Source: Ophiura sarsii (lineage: Eukaryota; Echinodermata; Ophiuroidea; Amphilepidida; Ophiuridae). From it: 64,000 nt of DNA. The stretch is from assembly GCA_035610835.1 (NCBI GenBank), contig CM069454.1, forward strand, positions 66,363,613 through 66,427,612. The letters are read 5' to 3'. Made by a program: the position numbers and the translations under genes. Below, piece after piece: positions 47,601 through 58,439 of this stretch; within the stretch, counting starts at the first letter, position 1, and every line of letters begins with the position of its first letter. The notes beneath the pieces were generated by a model, which saw only the letters and a list, made by a program, of their open reading frames with translations, made no database searches and was not told the DNA's origin.

Positions 47601-50600
47601 TAGGGTTATGCAATACATCGATGGTTTATTGCAACAAAGTCCTATATGCATTGGCTGCCATTTGTTAGATTGTTTTATCACAAGAGCAACTTTAAGCAAC
47701 CGTAATATGTAACATGTGGCAGCTAGTGTAGATATTGCCTTTTCACATGTAAGTGAAAATACCTATCTACTATAGCTGCCCTGTGTTACTTTTAGTTTAT
47801 AACGAGGGTATGGTATTGGCTACCACATTATCATATCATCTGGCAGCTATTGCAGATGGACCCCTGTTGCACTAAACCCTTTACATGTAAGTTTATATCA
47901 TACCTGATCTACAACTTCTACTCTCTTGATATCTCTCAGACGTACACATGAGAACACGTCAGACATCTCCACAGCCTTTGCCATTGCACCGAGTGTATCG
48001 CCCTCTACATCAAGTTAAAAATGGAGAACATTTCTGGGGATAATCTTTGTTTATACACAGCGCTCAGTTTGAGTCGTAGGTTTCCCTAACATAAGATTTA
48101 TGCTAATTACATTTACATGAAACCCATGTTTTATACAGTTTTCGTGGTTAACGTGTAAATAGCAGTATACTAATGGTGTACAAAGCAAGCGAAATTTTCG
48201 ACTGCACATTTATTAAATCAAACGGTATGAACCTAGTTAAATGGTTACATGGTTGTGTTATTCAGATGCCCCATACATTTGTCTATATATACCCCTTTCT
48301 TTAATGATTTTATTTACTTCATATAATCATCATTTAGTACTTATAATAAACCATCTTGATATTTAGCCAGCTTTTCATGTTACAGGGGAAGTTAGTCAAT
48401 ATGACAATGATGAGCCAACGGTTAATATACACAAAAAGCAGTGGATAAAATACATAAATCATGATATTTCGTCATAGCAAATACCTTTACAGACACCGTT
48501 CAAAATATAATAAAAATGTAATTCATAATACCGAGGTTTTAAACTATTCTAAAGCAATTTCATGTCATATTGTAATCCTTCAATAGCAGAAATAGTGTTA
48601 TTAGACCCGAAATGCCCCAAAATGTCTAAGAACTAGAAAGAATGTGAATTATTTCATATTCTATTCACATTTCAATACCGAGTCATGTTTTATTGACACT
48701 AACAACTAATTTTCAAAATGAATTTTAAAATTTTGATTAAGCTTTTGCAGGCGGACCAGTTGCCCCATACCCCTTCGGACCACTTGCCCCAACAAATGAC
48801 GTAGCACTTTGTCGAGATGAAACATTATTCAAACACGCCTGTGACGTAATAGATTTTACGCCAAAATGTTTTAAAACATACCACCATTTGTCATAATAAT
48901 CAATAACTCCAATACATTTCAGAAAAAAAGGCAAAACTGCATTTTTGTTTTTAGCCATTACACAGATTTCTGTAGCCAGCGCGCGAGTATCTTTGAATTC
49001 GCAAATATTACGGCGTTCGGGTCCTACAACTAGACGAGTGTCTTTAGATAAAATAAGAAATGGTGTACGTTATTTGCAAATTCATAAACTAATAACTCTA
49101 CCAAATGAATACCCGTGATAATGATTTAAGTTGAAGCATGATAATAATAATAAATGATAATATTGATCGCAAATCCAAACCACCAATGTCCCAAGTTAGT
49201 AATATGCGCCATTTTACGGTATTTCAACAACAACCTATGGTTTTAATCATATTTCGGAAAGTCCCTAAGCACACTACAATATATAACCCATCAAATGCAA
49301 TATGCACCTAGCATCTTAAGACGACTGAGTACTGCATGTATATATTTACTGTTGCATATCTGTCAATCATATAAAGTACATTAAACATGATCTAAACCCA
49401 TCTTCATATATCGCCCATACTATCTGTGAATTTTCAATCAGTCACTCAAGAAGTTGGCTTCAAAGATCTGGAGAAAATCACGTGTGTAAATACCCTAAGG
49501 TTCCAAATGTTTTGGATTGTAGAAGGTAAGGATATATGTCAAGTATCAACAAAAGTCGTACTGTTCAAAAGAAAGCAGTATGCCCATACAATTACAAAAT
49601 CCTTCATTTCGGACCACTTGCCCCATGGTCCAGTTGCCCCATATTCCCCTACATGTCAATAGTTAATATTGGAATGGCTTGTTATAGAAAATCCTTTGTT
49701 TTCAAAACTAGTGGACCTAATCAATCAACAATTGGCCACCATAGTAACAATCAATTTGGCTAAATGAATCTAAACTTTATTTGATAATTATGTTTTTTAA
49801 TTTGGCGATTATATAGGCTTTCAAAAAACAGCAACAATAGGATTGCATTATGTATACGCCCTGCACATGCAAATTAGTGTTTCCTTGTTAATTTCAGAGA
49901 AAAGGTTAACAAATCCGGGGACTATTGTTGACATCGAAAGTACTCTATACAGGGTGTATCAAAAATAGGATTCTGTTTCATTCATGACGGTTTTATACTT
50001 GTCAAAAACTATTGGACCATGACCAATTCAACTTCAATGCAAAGCCAAATTAATAATGATGATATTCTGAAAAACAGAGATTTAAATCTAATAAAAAATA
50101 AGACCGCTAGCATAATGTGCGTAAACCATATCATATAGTAGTCTCTACAATGAGATTTACACACACAGATCAGAAAATGACATGGTTTTGCAACAATAGC
50201 AAAAATTAGTTTGATATTCCTTTTAATTCTGGCACAAATCATTAATAGCTACGTAATCAACAAATTTGATGCATGAATATTTCTGTGCAATGTTCAATGT
50301 TGCTCACTGTTCTCCTGGGACAGTCTCAGTCTGAAAGCATGTATATGAAAATTGTGGTAGGAAAACACCGATTATGTCAATAGTGCGTTTAAACCAATCA
50401 TAGACAGAGAAGGTCATTTAAAACTATTCATAGACAGGCGAAATTGGAATCAAGTATGTAATCTTGAACATTAACGTTACTCTACCTTTACTGCGTGAAT
50501 AACCATTGTACATGCTACAAAATAGTTTGACCACAAAATGTGCATTTGTCAAAATAAATATTTAGGCTTTCCAAAATAAAAAAAAGAAATTTGACAATTA

Positions 50601-53056
50601 TGTTTTTATTCTGGAATTATGTTTTATTTATTTATTTATTAAAATCCGCCTTACCAGCATTATGGATATCCATCCACACGCTATGCCCCGCCGTCTCCAA
50701 TCTATCTTTAATCTTCCGAACAAGTTGCTGAGAATCCCACTGGTAGCTCAACATTATCATCGGGGGACATGGTTTTCCTAGTTCTGCTTTCTTAGTAGGA
50801 GCAGGTTCTGATGTTTCTTTAACTGCTGTGACGTCATCATCAGTTGGATGAGACTGAGAGTCTTCTACCGACGCTAACGAGGTTGCTAGCCTTTCCGATG
50901 TTCTTCCCTTGATTTCCCACATGGCTGACGCGCAGGCACCTCGAAGCTCTTTGTTGCTGGATTTCACCAATTTTTCCAGAGCTGTGGTATGTTATAACAT
51001 ACAAATGCAATATGGTACTTTAAAGGTAGATGACCCGATCACACATTCGTAACATATAATTATTTCAAACATACGGAGATTTTCATATCGTATGAAAGCT
51101 CGTATTTTTCTCATCATCATACTGAAATTTGACGGCCTAAATCGGTATAATTACGGAGAAATCGATGAAATAACGTCGAATTACCGCGAATGGTGGTAAC
51201 CACCGATATAGTTTGTGTACTACTCAATGGGTACAGTTCACAGCATCTTGTGCGTCTAAAATAAGAACCATTAGAGCTATGCAACTCAAACTTTGGAACA
51301 CGACTTTTTTAAGGATGACCTTTCATGTAGAATAGAAAACTTCAAGTTGAAAATCGGAACATCTACCTTTAAAGGGAAACTCGTAAAAAGACAACAAACG
51401 TGCAAATATTATACAAAGTGTGAGACAAAAGTGTGATAATCTTAAAAAGAAAATATCCAGATTTGCCCATCTTAGAAAGCATTTTTAAGACACACTGATG
51501 CAGAGGGCTTCATAATCACCATCAAATTAATTACTTTGGCTCTGAAACAAATACAACGCTCTGACGAAGACAACATATTTATTGTATCACGTTTGGAAAA
51601 ATTACTACGTGGTATTTCACGACTAGCATTCATAGTAATGAATGATATCTCAGTTTGAATTTGAATCAAGCCCGATGGTATGTGTTATTACTGAATTTAT
51701 GATAAATAGAGTTAATATGTTTAGATTAACAGCAGATTTATTGTTAGCATCAAGCAGCATCCGTCCCCCTCTGGCTACATGTAGTCATAGCGCCCTCTCT
51801 TGCTTGGGCTGTGTCTTCCAATGTCAAGGGTTTACCAGCAGACATCTAAGATTCAGGGTATCAGTGATGCCTTCATGAAGGAGTTTTAGAAATGGTGGTA
51901 GGCCTATACAGCAGATTAGGAAGAGGTATTTATCGTATCAAATGTTCTACATCAATGATAGGTAGGTATGCCTACATCAGACTATAATATGATTGGTGCT
52001 GGACAACAATGATGATCATTTTATCAAAGTTGGTAAAATTTTACACTTACTTGGAATTGTGTTCTGCACAATTTCTGATTCCCGAATCGATTCAACAAAG
52101 GACAGGTTCCATAGTGTGTCAGCGGCTACTCTGCGTTCTTCATCAGAGGAGTCATCCTGCAGCATACGGACAATGTCGGGTATGGCCCCTTGCTTCTCTA
52201 TCTCAGCCTTATTGGTATCATTGATGGCGAGGTGATTAATAGCATCCAACGTCTCAAACGCTGAAAATCCGGCGATACCCCTGCGGTTATCCGCCTCGAC
52301 AGCGCTCGTGTAGATTTCGAGTAAAACGTGAAGTCCTGCCTTTGAAGTTGCTAGGATTTCGCGTTCATTTTCGTTGACGACGTACGCAAGGATTAAAAGA
52401 CCGTAAAATCGGATGTAGAACCTCGATGACTTTAGGCAACGCTGCAGAACAGGAACTGCGTTTGCACTGCGATATACATCACGATTCTGGTTGGACCTTC
52501 GTATGCAGTTATGGACGATACAGAATATACCACTGTTCAATTCTTGGTATAACTTATCGTATCTACCGTCTTTGTCGTCGTTGGTGGCGTCTTCGTCTTC
52601 GTTGCCGTTTTCGTCGTCGTCGTCGTCGTTGTTGTTGTTGTTATCGATACCATCAAGCCAAATCGGCACAAACCCATTGAGTACTAACTCGTCGCCAAAT
52701 TCTCGACAGGCGTCAGTCAAGTTCCAGCATACACGCAGTAATTTGCGAAAATTGTGGCCTCCTTGCGATGCCGATATGTCCTTATTCGCATGTTTGAATA
52801 GGTGTTTCCACAGCTGCATCAATGTTATACACACTCCTTCTTTGACCATATATTTCCCCATTGCATGTATGAAGTCAACACCAAAAGTGTAGTCTTTTTT
52901 CTGGAACGTTACAAATTCACATAATTTTCCCAGCACTCTACCGGTTTGCTCTCCGGCCATTTTCTTTTTAGAGAACAACCTTTGTTTCACACAAGCTTTA
53001 AGGTAAAGCACATGCTTGTCAATATCTGGTTTCAACACTTCAAAGGATGCGGCCAT
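44323..53056 (-). CDS. ARM-repeat / TIR / SAM-like multidomain protein gene, five exons seen
   Basis: Exons, in transcription order: 53056-52051, 50981-50655, 48004-47946, 46140-45919, 44666-44323. Splice phases agree at 1|2, 2|3 and 4|5. Between exons 3 and 4 a piece of 3n+1 bases, expected to encode the SRxYKxSxNCR-like stretch of TIR, was not found. Order: armadillo repeats (about residues 50-380), linker, TIR (IMLSYQWDSQ, VWMDIHNAEGDTLGAMAKAV, then EATYAYKLKKNIIPLLL and PDGWLGLLLG), Ser/Thr-rich linker, SAM-like domain (WSKSDVQNWLRKNDLGDI to TDALEELF). SARM1, the axon-degeneration NADase, has ARM-SAM-SAM-TIR, so the order is different. ARM-TIR proteins are known from marine invertebrates and presumed to act in immune signalling. 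Enzymatic or adaptor function here is inference. Confidence 0.85.
44836..44980 (-). mobile_element. TTAA-type MITE, inverted copy of the one at 24634-24779 (in intron 4)
   Basis: Reverse-complement match to 24634-24779: AGCCAGATCCTTTGGGAATA and CTCTGTTTCATCTGTCA correspond. The left TTAA is intact and the right flank has decayed to CTAA. Confidence 0.7.
45012..45722. mobile_element. ~700-bp inverted-repeat element in intron 4
   Basis: TATAACGCATGAAAATATTC at about 45016 is mirrored by GAATATTTTCATGCGTTATA at about 45702. Inside, 45129-45166 is a hairpin, AAAAAGTACTATTGACCG followed by its complement. Exact ends and target duplication are uncertain. Confidence 0.6.
45731..45905. repeat. near-perfect 80-bp-arm palindrome next to exon 4
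   Basis: Arms 45731-45811 and 45826-45905 are reverse complements with almost no mismatch (GAAATGGGGTGAAATATTG, GATCTGGAGACCGTAAGCCT and AACTAGTAGGC-type runs). The loop, TCAGCCTCCGGCTTC, is itself palindromic. It lies just intronic of exon 4, and a transcript would fold here. Confidence 0.9.
45919..46140 (-). CDS. exon 4 of ARM-TIR-SAM gene: TIR C-terminal part
   Basis: The acceptor is CTCTATAG before AGGCGACG. It encodes ATYAYKLKKNIIPLLLEPGY, DPDGWLGLLLGMDLYYSF and LLKRIGENTSTEDSDTVVLG. The exon begins with the last two bases of a GAG codon if the preceding exon supplies G. The donor GTAGGC at 45918 lies about 8 bases outside a 170-bp perfect-type palindrome (45731-45905). Confidence 0.85.
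46357..46930 (+). repeat. dispersed repeat, copy 2 (partner 37384-38040), in intron of ARM-TIR-SAM gene
   Basis: Same order and orientation as 37384-37990, including ACGTTCCTTTTG, CATGATGCTAGTATTTACAT and CGCAGGCGCTGCAGTCTTGC. High identity with small indels. Confidence 0.8.
47205..47395. repeat. GGTGTTATTTCAACACC inverted minisatellite
   Basis: Repeated GGTGTTATTTCAACACC and its complement AGGTGTTGAAATAACACTGG occur five or six times. It adjoins the tRNA-derived element that follows, and the two may form one composite repeat. Confidence 0.75.
47396..47478 (-). repeat. tRNA-Glu-like SINE head or tRNA pseudogene
   Basis: On the minus strand, TGGTGTGGTGGCTAGGATCC resembles the tRNA-Glu A box (TGGTCTAGTGGTTAGGATTC), and GTGGTTCAAATCCCGG (B box at 47415-47425) follows at the right distance. 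The acceptor and anticodon arms are degenerate, so it is not a working tRNA. Confidence 0.65.
47946..48004 (-). CDS. exon 3 of ARM-TIR-SAM gene: TIR central segment
   Basis: The acceptor is GATGTAG before AGGGCGAT. It encodes EGDTLGAMAKAVEMSDVFSC, in phase with exon 2. The most TIR-like stop point is donor GTACGT at 47945, giving 59 bases. An alternative donor, GTATGA at 47903, would add RLRDIKRVEVVDQ-type residues not typical of TIR. Confidence 0.75.
48005..50654. other. intron 2 of ARM-TIR-SAM gene: repeat fragments
   Basis: No exon recognised. A CGGACCACTTGCCCCA / GGACCAGTTGCCCCATA motif pair occurs at 48754-48793 and, in swapped order, at 49609-49643. A solo Tc1/mariner-like end (TACAGGGTGTATCAAAAATA) is at 49948. 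The rest is AT-rich. Confidence 0.6.
50655..50981 (-). CDS. exon 2 of ARM-TIR-SAM gene: last ARM helix, linker, TIR start
   Basis: The acceptor is ACCACAG before CTCTGG. It encodes LEKLVKSSNKELRGACASAM (ARM end), an acidic Ser/Thr/Glu linker, then the TIR opening, PMIMLSYQWDSQQLVRKIKD and HSVWMDIHNA. The donor is GTAAGG at 50654. Confidence 0.85.
51024..51368. mobile_element. 345-bp MITE with TTAA target duplication (intron 1)
   Basis: TTAA flanks both ends (51020-51023, 51369-51372). The terminal repeats, AGGTAGATGACCCGATC and inverted AGGTAGATGTTCCGATT, share 14 of 17 bases or so. Non-coding. Confidence 0.8.
51369..52050. other. rest of intron 1, nothing recognised
   Basis: Short plus-strand frames (51642-51878, 51993-52235) are antisense or chance; no repeat seen. 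Confidence 0.4.
52051..53056 (-). CDS. exon 1 of ARM-TIR-SAM gene: armadillo repeats
   Basis: Starts ATG at 53056 in a good context (AACACCATGG). It encodes 335 residues of helical repeats, including LLRVCWNLTDACREFGDEL, AVPVLQRCLKSSRFYIRFYG and GAIPDIVRMLQDDSSDEERR then AADTLWNLS. Residues about 137-160 are an Asn/Asp/Glu tract (NNNNNDDDDD), a low-complexity insertion between repeats. The donor is GTAAGTG at 52050. Phase 1. Confidence 0.85.
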
Positions 53057-54839
53057 GGTGTTCGACAGATTTCAATACTGGTGCATAAGGATATACATGA
53101 TAAATGAGTATATAGAAGTTCAAAATTCAAATCCTCCTGGCAGCCCTGCATGGAAAAATACAATGTAATATTTTCGTTTAAAAGGTTCCAATATACGATT
53201 AAGTGGCATGAACTTCGGAATGATTCGTAAAAAAAAGAAAGAAGTAAATTCAAGAATATAACTACCAGTTTTCATAACAAAAGCCAGCTTAAGGACTATG
53301 AAGAGTTGTCTAACCGAGCGGTGCTTAACAACTTAAATTACACTAAACTTGAGCCGAGCTCGAGGTAAAGCAACAGGAGACACTTTCTTCTGTTTATATT
53401 TTCTTTAATTCATAGAAAATGTTGCAACAAATAACGTTGAATCTTGATTTTCAACACAGTCGTTTTCTCAATTTAAAGCATATGCCCTACTATGAAAGCG
53501 CATATTCGATCACATAAAACCCCAATGAACATTTTGGCAAAGATGAAGAACAATTAACCTTTATATGATAATCAACTTCTATCTGCCTTATGGAACACTA
53601 TTTCATATTCATTTTTGAATAATGATTCTATGCAATACAAACCGTATTCAAATACACATTTCATATTGTACAATTAAATAATATTTACCTCGATGATTGC
53701 GATCATTCATAAATCATTATCCGGTTTTGGTGTTTTACACGCGAGTACTATATGAAATGTTCTATCTTCCGTGTAAGGTAACAAATATTTAACAATCTGA
53801 TATGCCAGCACATGTTTTGACGAATGTGTGAACATTGTGGGTTTTAAGTAAATTAGTGGTTCGGCTTAAAATAATATTTTGTTACATCCTTGTGTATAGC
53901 GGTGGTACAGCGCATGCGCAGGGGGATTATTTTCCCAGGTGCTATTACGTTTGTTTATAGACAAGGGTTTAGGGGTGTCTGTTGACTTTTTCTATCCATT
54001 GACCATGGCCGATGTGTGCATTACGCAACCGAATCGAAAGAAGGAAGTTGATGTTTCAAAAATGAATTATAGGGCTGTTGTAAATACTCACCCATTTTGT
54101 CAGCCATTTTTATCTATACTTGCTAATCAACTTGATAATGTCTTTGCATTTATAAAGCAGATGGTGTTGTGCATCGTTGGAGGGAAATTCTTAAATCTGG
54201 CTGGGTTTTTTTCTCGTGGGATATGGTATAGCTTATGAAACACTACCAGGTGGCTGAAATTCCGCTCGCCGATCGAAAGCTATCCGGGAGCTACATTTTT
54301 TCGGGGCGGACACTGTTGATGGCGCTATGACTGCGCATGACGCCCGAAACGATACAAAATTCCAATTAGAACCGTTTCAGAGCTGTTCGTTTATTTGTTT
54401 GTTTGTTTGTTGGGGTGTTGGGGTGTATTTGTTTGTTTGTTGGGGTGTGTTGGTGTTTGTTTGTTGGGTGTTTGGGTTCTTTAATACATCTATTTTATTT
54501 TATTCTTTTGGGGAGATATTATTAGCTTCACCTCGTGTACTTACGTCGTCAACCGTCATTGTTTTGTATGTTTACATAATTAACCAGTTCTCTTATTTTT
54601 TGATATAATAGCTTCGTAACGCACCACTGTGTTAAATGAGCCTGAACGCCGTCTGTCAGCCCTTGTTTCCTGTCGCTTTAATCAAGCTAATAACTATTAG
54701 CCATTAAAATGTCAATTATATTCTTACAAGGTTGACGGTTGAGGACGCATAAAAGTACACGAGGTTAATCTACTATCTCCGCCCAAAAAGAATAAAAATA
54801 CATCATTTAAAATTTAAAAATACAATAACAAACACAAAC
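53057..54839. other. upstream flank of ARM-TIR-SAM gene
   Basis: AGCGCATGCGCAG at 53910-53922 is a perfect NRF1-type palindrome about 850 bases upstream of the ATG. A plus-strand frame at 53939-54238 (MADVCITQPNRKKEVDVSK inside it) has no recognised domain and would be divergent from the same site. 54390-54475 is a GTTTGTTTGTTGGGGTGT simple repeat. Confidence 0.45.
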
Positions 54840-55791
54840 AAATATAATCATCATCATTGGTCGTCCGTGGACGAAACGGAGGAAGCAATCGCAACGTACT
54901 GGGCCCAGACTTTCCTGTCATTCATGAGCTGGCGGATCTCTGGAGGATCTAAACCCATATCATTCTTGACGGTATCAGGATACTGAAGGTGTCTTCTGCC
55001 TCTGTTAGCTTTCCCACCAGGAGGGGTCCAGAAAATTAGACGGGAGATAGGGTTGGTTGTTCGCATGCAGTGGCCAGCGAAACATAAACGGCGCTGCCTG
55101 ATTATTGATGTTATAGGGGGGATATCGCCATATACCACGCTGTTTGAAATGTGATCCCTCCAACTGATGTCAAATATTCTACGTAACAGTTGAGTATAAC
55201 ATCCATTGATTCTGTCTTCAATTTTCCTGCTGATAGTCCATTTTTCGGAGCCGTACAACAAAATGCTTTCTACGCAGGCTTTGAAGAATCTGATTTTTGT
55301 CGTTCTTTCGAGATCAGATTTCCAGATCTTCTGCAGTTTATTGCAGGCAACCCATGCTTGTGCTTTCCTGCATTTTAATTCTTGGGAAGTGTCTAGAACG
55401 TAGCTCCCAAGTATTTGAAATTGGAGACATTTTCCAGCTCTACTCCTTTGATGGTCTTTACACTGGCTGAGGTGGCAATATTTATAAGGAGGCTTTTTGT
55501 TTTTCCTTCATTTAAATGCAGGCCAACTGCATTTGATGCTGCCTCAACACTCTGTAACAGTAATTCCGCTTTACTGATTGATTGATCGTGAAGTCGAATT
55601 TCAGGATAGCGTCTACTCCTCCTAGGTTCCAGCAGTATACCTATTTCATCATGGATATCTGTCAGGGCACAGCGCATTACGTAGTCAAGAATTATGATGA
55701 AGATGAAGGGTGCCAAAGTGTCACCTTGAAGAACGCCAGCTAAAATCTTAAAAGGTTCCGTCTCCCCAAAACAAATATAATAGCACAACAA
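54840..55791 (-). pseudogene. 5'-truncated LINE reverse transcriptase fragment, relative of the 33-36 kb LINE
   Basis: Minus-strand coding in two frames (55791-55396 and 55392-54854): FKILAGVLQGDTLAPFIFII, LLQSVEAASNAVGLHLNEGK and VSNFKYLG, then YGSEKWTISRKIEDRINGCY and RRLCFAGHCMR. The segment that should hold the catalytic DFADDIALL is missing: PEIRLHD runs straight into QSISKAELLLQ. A one-base shift near 55395 changes frame. The 3' end carries ATGATGATGATTAT, a short-repeat tail. It is diverged enough to be a separate subfamily. Confidence 0.88.
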
Positions 55792-55879
55792 TTATAATTT
55801 TGGAGCTGGTTTTCCGATTAAATAATTTATTTTCAACAATACATATTTATATAATATTGTATTTTATAAGCATTCAAAT

Positions 55880-55990
55880 CCAACCGAAGGGGCGTAACTA
55901 CAGGGGGCAACCCCCCCCCCCCCCCCCCCCCCCTCAGCCGGAAGGCTTGCCCCCCACCCCACAAACTATTTGTATTTATACTGGTCACAG
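55880..55990. repeat. poly-C tract (~25) in a GGGGCGTAACTAC-type fragment
   Basis: GGGGCGTAACTACAGGGGGC precedes a C run at about 55910-55934, then GCTTGCCCCCCACCCC. Probably the edge of a hAT-type MITE; the other end was not found. The homopolymer length is unreliable. Confidence 0.4.
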
Positions 55991-56129
55991 GCCTGTCCCT
56001 CATGCCCGCCCCAACCGTGTCCAGTATCGTCTGTGTTTACACGTAGCATTTAGAGTGCCGATAGGCCGCTGATAAAGGAAGGAAATTATCGATATTATCA
56101 TGCTGTGTAAACTACGTACTATCCATATA

Positions 56130-56551
56130 AAGGGTTCAACAAAAGAAAGTATACCACTTTGTTTATGTCATTTTGAGTAACATTCAATTTTTGTTGTTGA
56201 CCAAACAGGCTAGATAGGCATTTAGATGAATCTTTTAGGCATAATTTGATACAAAATGTGCCCCATAACAACAAAGATAAACCATGATTAGCACCATTTA
56301 AAGAAAATTTCCCATTTTCAAAAGTCTCATTTCCAATACACAGCACGAGAAGAAAGGACCAATTGGTCTCTCTGTGTCTGTGTATAGCCAGGATTGACGG
56401 GGCTATCGATGCGTTGGGTCGTACGACATTGTGTGTGTTAACAATTGGTCCTTTTTTCTCGTGCTGTGTATTGGAAATGAGACTTTTGGAAAATTGAATG
56501 TTACTCAAAATGACATAAACAAAGTGGCATACTTTCTTTTGTTAAACCCTT
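56130..56551. mobile_element. 422-bp TA-flanked MITE
   Basis: Terminal repeats start AAGGGTTCAACAAAAGAAAG and match the inverted right end for about 60 bases with one or two mismatches. TA lies on both sides (56128-56129, 56552-56553). An inner pair (CATTTCCAATACACAGCACG and its complement) makes a second stem. The 129-codon minus-strand frame across it is a palindrome artefact. Confidence 0.83.
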
Positions 56552-57056
56552 TACATGTAGACGCCGCTTTTAGGCTGATCTGTGAATTTAATACGCTGGT
56601 ATCTAGGCTATTTGAGTAAAAGTTATATTGTGTATCACTCACCGTACAACGCGTGAAAATATGTTAACAGTGAGTCTTTTCTGACATTGTAACATTTTAT
56701 CACCGACGTGTTAGGGCTCATGAAGATCGTGTTATTTTCAATTTAATGGTTTTATTTGTACACTTTTTAAGCATTAAAATGAAAATATATAGGCCAATAT
56801 AGCTTTCCTAGGCTTTTGAAATGTCCACATTTTTAAGACCTCAATTCACTTTTCCATTGCTTTTTTGTGAGGTTAAAACAGCTATGTCTCAAGATGAACA
56901 CATTGTCAGTTACAAGCTTGCAATTCTAAGGTGACGATTTGAATTATAGCCAAGGTCTAATTTTCATTCCGAATTTATGCGATAGGTGATGTTTGGGTGA
57001 TGGTAAATTTCACTTGGCGTCAGTGGTCGAAGTGTAGAGTATAACAAACTGTTACT

Positions 57057-57420
57057 TTGTGCCCAGCGTACTTATTCCGCACCTCCACAATATCGACGAT
57101 ACATTCTTACTATCACTTATACCGTCTGCCAAATTAGATAACACTTTCTACCCGGCAGGCGTCTGCAGACGACATTCCAAAAGGTCACAAAATGTTTCAA
57201 AATGTCAACATTTTTGAAATTTATAACCATTATTTGGAGTCACCATGAGGAATACATTAAAATAAGTACAAACATGTCTAGTATTGGTTCAGTAATCCTT
57301 GAAATAGACCATAAAAGGTTTCTGAAACCATCTCTTTTGTATATGGTAAAATAAGCCCAGCGTACTTATTTCGCACCTCTACCAAATCGACGACCCATTC
57401 ATACGATCTCTTATAGTGTC
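57057..57420 (+). repeat. dispersed repeat flanked by 62-bp direct repeats
   Basis: GCCCAGCGTACTTATTCCGC at about 57060 recurs at about 57356 as GCCCAGCGTACTTATTTCGC, and similarity continues about 60 bases. Between them, 57170-57345 is the inverted partner of 19665-19860 (shared: AAAATGTCAACATTTTTGAA-like, TAGTATTGGTTCAGTAAT). Confidence 0.7.
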
Positions 57421-57429
57421 TTAGTCAAT

Positions 57430-57910
57430 GGCATAGTATGCGATATGTTTCATGGAACGCCCTCTATCTGTGAATTTGTCCTAGAAATACAATTGTTTAG
57501 GTCAAATTACATTTATAACAATAAAATATCTTATAAGTTACAGTGCAATACGTTTCCTATGAAATAAGTTGTCCTGGTACCAGAGCAGCTTATTTTCTGA
57601 ATGGGTTTTTCGTTCGTAAACAGAATTCCAAGGTTTGTCCATGGTTTTACGTCGTGTTAACGCCGTTTACAGTGTTTCCGGTTACGACACAAGTACACAA
57701 GTGAACACTACCTGCTACCCTACGGACTGCTTTATGATGAAAATCAAAAGAAATGTTTTGGGAAAAATTGGAAGCAGATTTCCATTATGATTAAGTAAAG
57801 TTCTGTGATGGGGTTTTTATGGAAACTACAGTCAAAGTAGATTGATGAGTCCAGGAACGTCTCTCCTGGTAGTCAAACTTCATTATAAGAGATCACATAA
57901 GTTAAGATAA
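57430..57910. mobile_element. diverged relative of the 41583-41944 palindromic MITE
   Basis: Shares ACGCCCTCTATC, AAGTTACAGTGCAATACG, AAATTGGAAGCAGATTT and GATCACATAAGTTA with the TTAA element at 41583, in a compatible arrangement. It carries inserted sequence and lacks clean ends. Confidence 0.55.
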
Positions 57911-58439
57911 CATTTCAGTGACGGGTTTGGAGATCAGATGGTATGGGGAACCATTCCCTGACCGCTCGAAATGAATCATTCATTTTGTTCAACATGTAAA
58001 CCAGAAAGGTCTTAAGATACCAGATAGGTATCGAAATATAAACAAAAATGGCCTCCTAATAAAACACAGTTATTTTCCTCTTCAAACTTTACTTTGCACC
58101 ATCCCTTATTATAGCTCACGGCTACGATCAAACATTTAAGGTCTCAATAATTATAAACACGCCATTAGCATGGTTAATTGTTGCGTTTGATGCGTGACCA
58201 GAAAAGTGGTACCGGAATAAACAACAATGGATGATCATTATTATTTACGTCTAATTTCAGTCGCAATTTCAGCCGGAACATCTCATTTTTTAATAGCTAT
58301 ATTGCTTCGTTGCACCTTTTCTCTGATCTTCATTTATTCATTACAACTTTCCGTCGCAATTTCATCGAGATTATTCCATCTAGATTATTTGTTGTCTCAT
58401 TACTCTTACCACTCTGATTAGAGAAAGACGCTCCATTTG

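Noticed and set aside
47263..47613. HGNCAEKN segment as the missing TIR exon
   Set aside because: Resembles NCRxE only superficially; no splice sites in the needed phase and it overlaps the tRNA-Glu-like element.
52426..52892. Plus-strand frames rich in Arg or Ser
   Set aside because: Antisense of exon 1; the runs are the complement of the Asn/Asp tract.
44323..53056. Orthologue of SARM1
   Set aside because: Domain order is ARM-TIR-SAM rather than ARM-SAM-SAM-TIR and the TIR sequence looks closer to other invertebrate ARM-TIR proteins.
56119..56508. 129-codon minus-strand frame
   Set aside because: Covers most of the TA-flanked MITE at 56130-56551 and reads its terminal repeats; no domain.
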